This document shows, piece after piece, positions 54,501 through 63,833 of a stretch of 64,000 nucleotides of DNA. The notes under the pieces are model-generated. The model was not told where the DNA came from. It saw only the letters and a list, made by a program, of their open reading frames with translations, and searched no databases. The DNA is from JAWKUK01 sp041398605. Its GTDB lineage: Bacteria; Planctomycetota; UBA1135; GCA-002686595. Location: the NCBI GenBank assembly GCA_041398605.1, contig JAWKUK010000019.1, positions 1-64,000 on the forward strand. Reading direction: 5' to 3'. Position 1 is the stretch's first letter. Each line of letters starts with the position of its first letter. A program made the translations under genes and the position numbers.

Positions 54501-55296
54501 CGCCGGAGGGGACGAGGACCTCGCCGGTCTTGAGCACGACGATGTCACCGACCGCGTAGCGGTCGGTGATCTTCTTCGCGAAGGCCGGACCCGTTTGGGT
54601 CTTCGACTTCTTGATGACCTTGGTCGGGTAGAACTGGCGCAAGAGCGCCGCGTCCGTGCCGAGGGCCTCGTCGAGGGCCCGCAGGAACGTGATCGCGCTG
54701 AACTTACCGCTCTGGTCGATCCGAACCGAGAGTGAGTCCTTCTTCGTGACGTTCAGCTCGACCCACGACCCACGCTCCGGGATGATCCAACACGCGTGCA
54801 TCTCCCGATCGACCGTCGAGGCGTCGATCAGGAAGTCCACGCCGGGTGAGCGGTGCAGCTGGCTGACGATGACGCGCTCGGAGCCGTTGATGATGAACTC
54901 ACCACCGCCGAGCATGATCGGGATCTCACCGAGGTAGACCTCTTCCTCGACGGGCTCGGGCTTCACGAGGCGCAAACGCACCTTGAACGGGTACCCGAAG
55001 CTCATGCGGAGCTTCCGGCACTCGTCGATGGTGTAACGCGGGCGACCGAGCTCGTACCCGACGTACTCGAGGCACATCGTCTTGTCGTACGAGTAGATCG
55101 GGAACACCTCGCGGAGCAGGGACTCGAGCCCCTCATCCTTGCGGGAACCGGACGGGATGTCCGGGGCGAGGAACTCCTCGAAGGCGCGCGTCTGGATCTC
55201 GACCAGGTTGGGCAGGGGGACGATCTCCTGGACCCGACCGAAGCTCTTCACTTCGGTCCCCTGGTCGACCATGCGGCCGGCGCGGGATGTGATCAT
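51559..55296 (-). CDS. rpoB: RNA polymerase beta subunit
   Basis: It has 1245 residues. The rifampicin pocket region ([33 protein letters not shown]) is intact and wild-type at the usual resistance positions. [31 protein letters not shown] and the C-terminal [24 protein letters not shown] are all present. It lacks the long lineage-specific insertions of the E. coli subunit. A 773-base gap separates it from rplL. Confidence 0.99.
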   Translation of the reverse strand: [1245 protein letters not shown]

Positions 55297-55982
55297 GGGG
55301 TGCTGCGCTTCCGGCCCGAGGGATCGTCGATTTGGTGATCCCGAGATGGCCGGAGGGGGCCAGAGCGGCCACAGAGGACTGGGCTGTGAATGAAGCGGAC
55401 AAGACCGGAGCCAAGCTCAGCGCCACGGGGGTGCGAACACCCACTGCGGTAGGGCCGTCGCGACGTCGAGCGACCCTGAGCGGAACGAGACACCAGTGAA
55501 TACACGCACTCAGACACACCGATCCGCGGAGCGGAAAGGCGCAGTTGAGGGCGAAAACGTGAACGCGACTCGTGGGTCGGCGTCAACGGACGGCGCCAGA
55601 GGAGGGAATCCGGCGTGGGACGACTCGGGTGCGGTGGAATGGCGACTCAGGACCCCCGGCGAGGGAATCCGAGGGCTCGGCGGGCGAGGAGAATAACCGG
55701 ACTGGACATCAATCTCCAGCAATCTCCACGGAACTCCAGCGAGAACCGTGCCGGGCACCGTCGTGCAGGGCGGAAGCCGGGCGGGGGGGCACCGGCCGAA
55801 GCCTGCGACGGACCCAACAGGGGCACACCGGGCGAACGGAGGGAGTGATCTCTGGACCCACAATACGCCCAGAGTGGACCCGGTGAACCCGCCCCACTCC
55901 GAAGCGCGCGGCCAGACACGCCCCATTCAGTGGGAGCGCGGAGCGCCCCCACCCTGCTTGATGGAACCCAGCGAGCGCCGCC
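55297..55982. other. Gene-free leader between rplL and rpoB
   Basis: About 690 bases with no coding frame of normal codon use, unusually long for the rplL-rpoB junction. The composition is less skewed and purine-rich near 55560-55700. No clear promoter pair was found on the minus strand. It may hold a 5' leader of rpoBC or RNA-processing sites. Confidence 0.5.
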
Positions 55983-56062
55983 GCTGCGGTACGGACAAGG
56001 GGAGCCGCTGGCAGCGCCCGCGCGCGAAGCGCAGACCGCCTTGGCTCCCCCACCGCCGCAGC
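55983..56062 (-). promoter_or_regulatory. Nested hairpin just after rplL (possible attenuator)
   Basis: An inner stem of 8 bp (GGGGAGCC/GGCTCCCC) is enclosed by an outer stem of 7 bp (GCTGCGG/CCGCAGC). It begins 8 bases past the rplL stop. In E. coli an attenuator at this place lowers rpoBC relative to the ribosomal genes; the same role is inferred here. Confidence 0.5.
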
Positions 56063-56069
56063 GCGGAAC

Positions 56070-56468
<399 letters not shown>

Positions 56469-56539
56469 GGTTACAGGAAGGGGAAAGGTGTGGGGTGGGG
56501 CCCGACCGAAGGACGGTCAGAGCTGGAAGTGTGTTGCGA

Positions 56540-56557
56540 GGGCCCCATCCGGGGCCC
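56540..56557 (-). promoter_or_regulatory. Hairpin between rplJ and rplL
   Basis: A perfect 7-bp GC stem (GGGCCCC/GGGGCCC) with a 4-base loop in the 115-base gap. It could help produce the excess of L7/L12 over L10; no direct evidence. Confidence 0.4.
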
Positions 56558-56583
56558 GAGAGGTCTCTAGCCGAAGGGCTCCG

Positions 56584-57156
56584 TCAGGAACCTTCGCCGC
56601 CAGCGTCGACGGCCGCGGGGTCCTGCCCTTGGGCCGAGGGATCCTGGTCTGCGTGCGCCTGGATGACACGGGCGACCGAGGCCGGGAGCGCGTTGACGAG
56701 GCATGCCAGCGCGCGGGCGGGTCCACTGATGACCCCGAGGAGCTGCGCGTTGAGCGTGTTGCGATCGGGCAGATCGGCCAGCGCGTTGGCGCTCGCTTCG
56801 TCCAGGGCCTGGCCCTCGAGGACCCCGCCCTTGACCTTGACCTTGCCGAGCTTCTTCACCGCACGATCCGTAAGGATCTTCGCGGCGTTGATCGCAGCCT
56901 CTGCGTCGCCGTAGGCGATCGCAGTGTTGCCCTTCAGGGTCTCCGCCGGGAACTCGAGGCCGCGGTCAGCGAGCACCTTCCGCGCGAGGCGGTTCTGCAC
57001 CATGCGGAAGCCGATCGACTTCTGCGCGAGCTGGTTACGCAGCGCCTCGGACTCGACGATCGTGAGACCGCCGAAGGAGACGATGACCATACCGTCGCAG
57101 CTCTCGAACTCGGACTCGAGTTCGCGCGCGACCATTTGATTGACGAAGTTCGGCAT
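56584..57156 (-). CDS. rplJ: 50S ribosomal protein L10
   Basis: It has 190 residues. The N-terminal RNA-binding domain includes MPNFVNQMVARELESEF, VIVSFGGLTI and LRNQLAQKSIGFRMVQNRLARKVL, in parts. The C-terminal helix carries the L7/L12 dimers, and an acidic, Ala/Gly-rich tail ends the chain. It lies 4 bases after rplA. Confidence 0.97.
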   Translation of the reverse strand: MPNFVNQMVARELESEFESCDGMVIVSFGGLTIVESEALRNQLAQKSIGFRMVQNRLARKVLADRGLEFPAETLKGNTAIAYGDAEAAINAAKILTDRAVKKLGKVKVKGGVLEGQALDEASANALADLPDRNTLNAQLLGVISGPARALACLVNALPASVARVIQAHADQDPSAQGQDPAAVDAGGEGS

Positions 57157-57160
57157 CGGA

Positions 57161-57847
57161 TCAGCCTCCGTACTGGATGAAGGCGCCCGGACCCATGGTG
57201 GTCGAGACGGTGACCTTGCGGACGAACGTGCCCTTGACCGCTGACGGCCGCATCGCCGACAGGTGATCCATGAACGCGCTCAGGTTGGCGACTAAGTCCT
57301 CGACGGCGAACGAGCGCTTGCCGAGCGGCGCATGGATGTTGCCACCGGAATCGGTGCGGAACTCGACCTTACCCGCTTTGAATTCGCGGACCGCCTCGCC
57401 GACGTTCGGGGTCACGGTGCCGCTCTTCGGCGAGGGCATCTTGCCCTGCGGACCGAGCACTTTACCGAGCTTACCGACGTGCTTCATCATGTCGGGGCTG
57501 GCGATGACGATGTCGAAGTCCATCCATCCGCCCTCGATCTTCTTCGCCAGATCGTCGGAGCCAACCTCGTCCGCACCTTCGGCGCGGGCCGCGTCAGCCT
57601 TGTCGCCTTCGGCGAACACGACGATCTTGACGGTCTTGCCGAGGCCCTTGGGCAGCGACACCGCACCGCGGACCAGCTGGTCCGACTTGCGGGGATCGAT
57701 GCCGAGGCGGACGGCCACTTCGACGGTCTCGTCGAACTTGGGACCAGGGAGCGCCTTCAGGAGCGAAAAGGCCTCCATCGCCTCGTAGGCGCGGGACCGA
57801 TCGACCTTGGCGACCGCTTGGTTGTATCGCTTGCTGCGTTTCGCCAT
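57161..57847 (-). CDS. rplA: 50S ribosomal protein L1
   Basis: It has 228 residues, with KAYEAMEAFSLL-like YEAMEAFSLLKA, PKFDETVEVAVRLGIDPRKSDQ, ASPDMMKHVGKLGKVLGPQGKMPSPKSGTV in parts, and the C-terminal VTVSTTMGPG. It forms the L1 stalk. It lies 4 bases after rplK. No L1-binding leader mimic was identified. Confidence 0.98.
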   Translation of the reverse strand: MAKRSKRYNQAVAKVDRSRAYEAMEAFSLLKALPGPKFDETVEVAVRLGIDPRKSDQLVRGAVSLPKGLGKTVKIVVFAEGDKADAARAEGADEVGSDDLAKKIEGGWMDFDIVIASPDMMKHVGKLGKVLGPQGKMPSPKSGTVTPNVGEAVREFKAGKVEFRTDSGGNIHAPLGKRSFAVEDLVANLSAFMDHLSAMRPSAVKGTFVRKVTVSTTMGPGAFIQYGG

Positions 57848-57851
57848 TGGA

Positions 57852-58277
57852 TCAGCCCTCCACCTGGATTCCTGCGGACCGCGCGGTGCCTTCGATGATG
57901 CGACACGCGTGCTCGAGGTCCCGGGCGTTCAGGTCGTTCATTTTGATCTTCGCGATGTCCTCGACCTGGGCACGGGTGACCTTGCCCACGATCTCGGAAC
58001 CAACGAAGCTCGCGCCACTCTGGACACCAGCGGCCTTCTTCAAGAGCACCGCTGCGGGCGGCGACTTGAGGATGAAGCTGAAGCTTCGATCCTTGAAGAC
58101 GCTGATCTCGACGGGGATGATCATCCCCATCTGATCGCGCGTACGATCGTTGAATTCCTTGACGAACGCGGCGATGTTGACGCCGTGGCTGCCGAGCGCG
58201 GGGCCGACGGGGGGCGCGGGGGTCGCCTGCCCAGCCGGACACTGCAGCTTGATCTTGGCGGTGAGTTCCTTCGCCAT
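57852..58277 (-). CDS. rplK: 50S ribosomal protein L11
   Basis: It has 141 residues, with KIKLQCPAGQATPAPPVGPALGSHGVNI in parts, the proline-rich loop where thiostrepton contacts occur, and the C-terminal RNA-binding domain. It begins right after nusG, with 1 base between them. Confidence 0.98.
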   Translation of the reverse strand: MAKELTAKIKLQCPAGQATPAPPVGPALGSHGVNIAAFVKEFNDRTRDQMGMIIPVEISVFKDRSFSFILKSPPAAVLLKKAAGVQSGASFVGSEIVGKVTRAQVEDIAKIKMNDLNARDLEHACRIIEGTARSAGIQVEG

Positions 58278-58278
58278 A

Positions 58279-58833
58279 TCAGACGCTGTCCACTTCCCAG
58301 TACTTGAGGTCCACCGGGGTCGGGCGGCCGAAGATCGTGACGATCACCTGCACCGTTCCCTTTTCGGCGTCGACCGCTTCGACGGAGCCTTCACGGCCGT
58401 CAAAGGGTCCGGAATTGATCTTGACCATTTCACCCTTTTGCAAGCCAATCGTGACCTGCGGGCGGGACTCCGAGTCCGTCATCCTCGACAAGATCGAAGT
58501 GACTTCTGCCTCGGAGATGGATGTCGGGTCCCCGGTGCTGCCACCGAGGAAATCACGCAAGCCGTCGATGTTACGCAGCGTGGTGCGCGCCTTCACGACC
58601 TGCGGATCTTCGGGGTCATCGAGGTCCGCCTGGACCATCAGATATCCCGGGTAGAGCTTCTTCTCGACCAAGCGCTTCTTGCCGCGCTTCATGTCGGTCA
58701 CGAGCTCGTAGGGCACGATCACCTGGGGCACAATTTCAGAGACCCCGGCGATCTTGAGCCGGCTGAGCGCGTTGTCACGGATGCGCTTTTCGCGACCCGA
58801 CTGACAACGTAGAAAGAACCATTTGTAGGCCAT
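58279..58833 (-). CDS. nusG: Transcription elongation/termination factor NusG
   Basis: It has 184 residues. The NGN domain begins KWFFLRCQSGREKRI and has KKLYPGYLMVQADL. The C-terminal KOW domain has GEMVKINSGPFDGREGSVEAVD. It links RNA polymerase to Rho or the ribosome. It sits between secE and rplK, as in most bacteria. Confidence 0.97.
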   Translation of the reverse strand: MAYKWFFLRCQSGREKRIRDNALSRLKIAGVSEIVPQVIVPYELVTDMKRGKKRLVEKKLYPGYLMVQADLDDPEDPQVVKARTTLRNIDGLRDFLGGSTGDPTSISEAEVTSILSRMTDSESRPQVTIGLQKGEMVKINSGPFDGREGSVEAVDAEKGTVQVIVTIFGRPTPVDLKYWEVDSV

Positions 58834-58877
58834 CGTATTCGTCCCACCGCGCCGCGGCGGGTCATGCTCCTGGTCGC

Positions 58878-59330
58878 TTAGGCGCCTGTGATCAGCCTCT
58901 GGAAGACGACCCCGAGGACGAAGTCCGCGGCAGCCATGAAGCCCATCAGGAACAATACGACGACGACTACGACGATCGAACCATCCACAGCCTCATCCAG
59001 CGTGGGCCAAGTGACCTTGCGGAGCTCGTGCTCCGTGTCGATCAGAAGGTCCGCGCGCTTCGGCGCTTCGAGCCAACGGTGAAGGAGCCAAAGCCCCACA
59101 CCCGCGGCCAACACCGAGATCAAGAGAGCCGCCGAGAGATCGAGGCCGACGATCGGCAAACGGATCCCGCCCTCACGGTTTTCGTCCGCACCAAAGGTGT
59201 GGCCGACCGAGTGCGGGAAGAGCGAAGTGAGCTCCGTGCGAAGCTGCACGCACCCGTAGATCAACAACACGGCGAGCGTCCAAAACGCTGCCATGCGCGC
59301 CAAGCGCCCCTGGTCCTTGCGGTAGGCCAT
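58878..59330 (-). CDS. secE: Preprotein translocase subunit SecE
   Basis: It has 150 residues, with three predicted membrane helices (about 12-30, 65-85 and 117-140), like the E. coli three-helix form. The cytoplasmic amphipathic segment LIDTEHELRKVTWPTLDEA is the family signature. Part of the SecYEG channel. It lies 44 bases before nusG. Confidence 0.93.
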   Translation of the reverse strand: MAYRKDQGRLARMAAFWTLAVLLIYGCVQLRTELTSLFPHSVGHTFGADENREGGIRLPIVGLDLSAALLISVLAAGVGLWLLHRWLEAPKRADLLIDTEHELRKVTWPTLDEAVDGSIVVVVVVLFLMGFMAAADFVLGVVFQRLITGA

Positions 59331-59377
59331 GTTGCTTCGGTGTCGAGGAGACGGGTGAGAGGAGAAATCGCTGAGCT

Positions 59378-59436
59378 GAAGGCCCGCGGGCGCGGGCCTT
59401 CGACGCGACCCGCAGCGCAGAACGCCGCGGGTCGCG
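59378..59436 (-). terminator. Two tandem hairpins between tuf and secE
   Basis: The first on the transcript is a 10-bp stem (CGCGACCCGC/GCGGGTCGCG, 59404-59436). It is followed at once by a nearly perfect palindrome (GAAGGCCCGCG half, 59378-59401). Only a weak ATTTCT follows. They probably stop or slow part of the tuf transcripts before secE. Confidence 0.6.
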
Positions 59437-59445
59437 CGAACAGTG

Positions 59446-60654
<1,209 letters not shown>

Positions 60655-60815
60655 CGCTGGTGGAGGTTCCTGTCCTCTGGGGCCCCGGCAGGGCCGGGAC
60701 GGGAATGGGTCTGTGGGAGATGAGTCGCGACCAACTCCATGCTGGCCGCCCCCCCAGCGAAGGCCGAGGGGTGTACGAATTTCGAGCCAAGAACAACGAT
60801 CAGAACAGAAGGTGG

Positions 60816-60890
<75 letters not shown>

Positions 60891-60951
60891 TGCCGCGCAG
60901 CACCCCGAAGGACACCGCACCGTCCATTCATCCGAAAGCCGACCGGCCAAG

Positions 60952-61095
60952 CCCCGCGCGATCGACGTCAGTCGATTCGCCAGAGAGCCCCGCGCAAGCG
61001 ACGTCAGTCGATTCGCCAGAGAGCCCCGCGCGATCGACGTCAGTCGATGCGCCAGAGAGCCCCGCGCAATCGACGTCAGTCGATTCGCCAAAGAG
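60952..61095 (-). repeat. Four tandem 36-bp repeats between two tRNA genes
   Basis: The four copies start at 60952, 60988, 61024 and 61060. They differ at only a few positions, mainly GATC/AAGC/AATC near base 9 and TTCG/TGCG near base 26. Each copy holds a 5-bp dyad TCGAC-4-GTCGA. The array fills most of the spacer between tRNA-Gly and tRNA-Thr(GGU). There are no unique spacers, so it is not a CRISPR array. Confidence 0.95.
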
Positions 61096-61116
61096 ACTCG
61101 GAGCGAGCAGATATGG

Positions 61117-61187
61117 AGCGGGCGGCGGGAATCGAACCCGCGTGTGCAGCTTGGAAGGCTGCCGTTCTACCATTGAACTACGCCCGC
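61117..61187 (-). tRNA. tRNA-Gly (anticodon UCC)
   Basis: A 71-base cloverleaf: acceptor GCGGGCG/CGCCCGC, anticodon loop CTTCCAA, T-arm GGTTCGATT. The CCA end is encoded at 61114-61116. Confidence 0.95.
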
Positions 61188-61280
61188 CCGAAAGCTGAGC
61201 CGTTCACGCCGCGCCACCGCGCAGACAGAGAGCGGCAGAGAGAGAGCGAGCGGCGCACAGGGAACCACCCACAACGCTGC

Positions 61281-61393
61281 GCCATCCGAGTCGAAGCCAT
61301 CCGAGTCGAAGCTCAGACACCTAGCCCGGCGTACCCATCGCGAGAACGGCGCGCGCCAGCTCACACGAGTCGGACTCCACACGAGTCGGACTC
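61281..61393 (-). repeat. Two small direct duplications in the Tyr-Gly tRNA spacer
   Basis: A 15-bp unit occurs twice (61281-61295 and 61296-61310), and an unrelated 16-bp unit twice (61362-61377 and 61378-61393). The 16-bp unit contains the palindrome GAGTC-G-GACTC. Confidence 0.85.
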
Positions 61394-61402
61394 GCTCGAT
61401 GG

Positions 61403-61484
<82 letters not shown>

Positions 61485-61787
61485 GTATGCCACCGACCAC
61501 CCCGGGCGGTGCACCTGGCCCACCCGCTGCGCCGCTCGCCCTAGCCGAGGGCAGAACCCAGGGGCAGGGGATGGACATGCGTGGTCCACGTGGCACCGAG
61601 GGGCGCTGCACGCGCGATCACTCGGCGACGGGTGCGAACGCATCGGACTCACCCACCGGATCCACCCCGGGGATCGAACCCCTGGAGCAGACCCGTGGCG
61701 GCCGACGCTCCCGCGTCGTCCTTTCGGATCGTTGTTCTCGTTGTAAGGGAGCAAGCTCGCGCACCCGTGAGGGTCGCCAGGAGGTGG
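61485..61787. other. Spacer between tRNA-Thr(UGU) and tRNA-Tyr
   Basis: About 300 bases with no coding frame. On the minus strand, 61665-61685 reads like a tRNA T-arm with flanking bases (GGGGTTCGATCCCC). No matching acceptor or anticodon arm is present, so it is at most a remnant. Confidence 0.4.
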
Positions 61788-61860
61788 AGCCAGCGGCGGG
61801 ACTCGAACCCGCAACCTGCTGATTACAAATCAGCTGCTCTGCCAATTGAGCCACGCTGGC
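61788..61860 (-). tRNA. tRNA-Thr (anticodon UGU)
   Basis: A 73-base cloverleaf: acceptor GCCAGCG/CGCTGGC, anticodon loop TTTGTAA, T-arm GGTTCGAGT. The CCA end is encoded at 61785-61787. It is the first gene of the tRNA-tuf unit. Confidence 0.95.
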
Positions 61861-62001
61861 CGTTCCACCGGGGCCATCCGCCGGCCGCGAGGCCGTTGGA
61901 CACCTCGACGGGGGTCAGGTGACCCACCCAGCGACCCGCGGGCCAGACCGTACGGCTTTCACACCATGCGGCCCAACGCCGGGCGTCGAGCGGAGGGCAG
62001 G

Positions 62002-62029
62002 AGGATAGTGACGTCGGAGCAGGTGTCAA
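62002..62029 (-). promoter_or_regulatory. Consensus sigma-70 promoter of the tRNA-tuf unit
   Basis: TTGACA (-35) and TATCCT (-10) with a 16-base spacer on the minus strand. The -35 overlaps the stop codon of aroC. The predicted leader to tRNA-Thr(UGU) is about 135 bases. Confidence 0.7.
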
Positions 62030-63216
62030 GGCGCCGGCTTCGAATTCCCCGAATCCCTTCCGAGCGCCGCCAACTGCCCGCGGTGGAACGTCACGGCTGC
62101 CCGGACCTGGTCGAGGGAATCGCCGCCGTACTTCTCCAGGAACGCCTCCGCCAGCACGAGCGCCACGACCGCCTCCCCTACGACCGAAGCGGCGGGCACG
62201 GACGTGACGTCGGAGCGCTGGTACGTCGCCCGCACCGCCTCCCCGGTGTGCAGATCGACCGATGGGAGGCCGCGGCGGATCGAGGGAATGGGCTTCATCG
62301 CGGCTCGAACGACGAGGGGCTCCCCCGTCGTCATCCCCCCCTCGAGCCCGCCAGCATGGTTCGAGGCGCGGGCGAAGGCGCTCGCTGCGCCCGGCGCCCC
62401 GGGCACGATCGGGTCATGCACGGCGCTGCCGCGCAGCGCGGCGCCCCGGAAGCCGAGCCCGAACTCCACCCCCTTGATGGCGGGGATCGAGAAGAGCGCC
62501 CCGCCGAGGCGACCGGTGAGCCGCTCCGGGCCGCTGGCCGAGCTCCCGAGGCCAGGGGGCAGCCCGAACGCGAGCACCTCGAACACTCCGCCCAGGCTGT
62601 CTTGGTCGGCCTTGGCGCCATCGACCAGCGCGCGCAGGGCCTCGTCCTGCATCGGATCGAGGGTGAAGAACTCAGACGCGTCGCGCGCCGCGCAGCGCTC
62701 CTCGGCGGGCGCGCCGAGCGCGCGCGCTGCCGCCGCGGGCCCGACCACGAGCCCACCCAGCGCCGTGACGTGGGCGAACACCTCGACGCCAAACGCCTCG
62801 AGCACCTGCCGCGCGACCGCCCCGACCGCGACGCGCGCGGCGGTCTCGCGCGCGCTCGCGCGCTCGAGCACCGCCCGAGGATCACGGTGGCCCCACTTCT
62901 GGCAGCCCGCGAGGTCCGCGTGCCCGGGGCGCGGATTGGTCGGGATAGGGAGGCGCTCGATGACCGCGTCCTGATTGACGATCGACAGCGCGATCGGCGA
63001 GCCGAGGGTGACCCCGCCCCGGGTCCCCGCCAGCAGCTCGACCCGATCGCGCTCGATCCGCATCCGCCCGCCGCGCCCGTAGCCGCCTTGCCGTCGCGCG
63101 AGCTCTCGATCGATGCGCTCGATCGACAGCGGCAGTCCAGCGGGGATGCCCTCGACGATCGCCACCAGCGCGGGTCCGTGGGACTCCCCGGCCGTGCGCC
63201 AGGACAGGCGCGTCAA
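62026..63216 (-). CDS. aroC: Chorismate synthase
   Basis: Makes chorismate from EPSP using reduced FMN, the last shikimate step. It has 396 residues, with SWRTAGESHGPAL at the start, the arginine- and glycine-rich RRQGGYGRGGRM, RPGHAD, RASARETAARVAVG, GLPPGLGSS and the C-terminal RSDVTSVPAASVVGEA. The start is TTG 63216, which overlaps the stop of the preceding receiver gene as TTGA. No ATG or GTG is available at the family start position, so the TTG is well supported. Confidence 0.95.
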   Translation of the reverse strand: MTRLSWRTAGESHGPALVAIVEGIPAGLPLSIERIDRELARRQGGYGRGGRMRIERDRVELLAGTRGGVTLGSPIALSIVNQDAVIERLPIPTNPRPGHADLAGCQKWGHRDPRAVLERASARETAARVAVGAVARQVLEAFGVEVFAHVTALGGLVVGPAAAARALGAPAEERCAARDASEFFTLDPMQDEALRALVDGAKADQDSLGGVFEVLAFGLPPGLGSSASGPERLTGRLGGALFSIPAIKGVEFGLGFRGAALRGSAVHDPIVPGAPGAASAFARASNHAGGLEGGMTTGEPLVVRAAMKPIPSIRRGLPSVDLHTGEAVRATYQRSDVTSVPAASVVGEAVVALVLAEAFLEKYGGDSLDQVRAAVTFHRGQLAALGRDSGNSKPAP

Positions 63217-63770
63217 GACCCGCCGCCGATCTCGATCCAGCCGTCGTCGAGGTCCTCCGAGGCCACGACCGCGTCCGCGTCCGCGGACCAGCCCGGCGCT
63301 GGCCCCCTGAGCGCCGAGCTCGGCAACTGGGCGGCGACGACGAGCGCCTCGGCCACCCGCTCCTGCAGCGCGCGCGGGTCGAACGGCTTGTCGAGGAACC
63401 CGACGACGGTCGGCAGCGCCCCGAGCTGCGAGCGCTTGTCGGCGTCGAGGTAGCCGGAGACGACCAGGGTAGGCGGGAGCGCGCCGATCGAGGCGAGGCG
63501 GGGCAGCTCGACGAGCGCCGATTCCGCGCCGAGGTCGACGTCGGACAGCATGAGGTCCGGTCGGCGCTCCCCGAGCCGCAGCCGCGCCTCCGCGAACGAC
63601 GTCGCCGTGCGGACGACGTAGCCCGCGCGCACGAGCACCCACGCGATCAGGTCGCCGATCGCGCGGTCGTTGTCGACCAGCAACAGATCGACCGGGCGAC
63701 CTGGCGCTGGCTCGTGTGCGCGCTCAGGGTTCGCTCCTGAGCTGCCACGGGGTTCATCGGACGCGTGCAT
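63213..63770 (-). CDS. Response-regulator receiver protein
   Basis: A 185-residue protein. Residues 26-140 form a receiver domain: DLLLVDNDRAIGDL with the acidic pair, LMLSDVDLG with the phosphoacceptor Asp, VVSGYLDA (Thr/Ser position) and GFLDKPFDP with the conserved Lys. No DNA-binding or enzymatic domain follows, so it is a single-domain or short-tail regulator. The sensor kinase is not in this window. Its stop overlaps the aroC start. Confidence 0.85.
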   Translation of the reverse strand: MHASDEPRGSSGANPERAHEPAPGRPVDLLLVDNDRAIGDLIAWVLVRAGYVVRTATSFAEARLRLGERRPDLMLSDVDLGAESALVELPRLASIGALPPTLVVSGYLDADKRSQLGALPTVVGFLDKPFDPRALQERVAEALVVAAQLPSSALRGPAPGWSADADAVVASEDLDDGWIEIGGGS

Positions 63771-63833
63771 CCGGCTGCATCGTACCTTCGAGGAGCCCGG
63801 GCCACAGGCTCCGATCCTTGGGTCGGCGGCTGC

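Noticed and set aside
60952..61095. CRISPR array
   Set aside because: The unit is 36 bp, but the copies are directly joined with no unique spacers, and no cas genes are present.
61665..61685. A further tRNA gene in the Thr-Tyr spacer
   Set aside because: Only a T-arm-like sequence is present, with a 3-bp stem at best; no acceptor or anticodon arms can be drawn around it.
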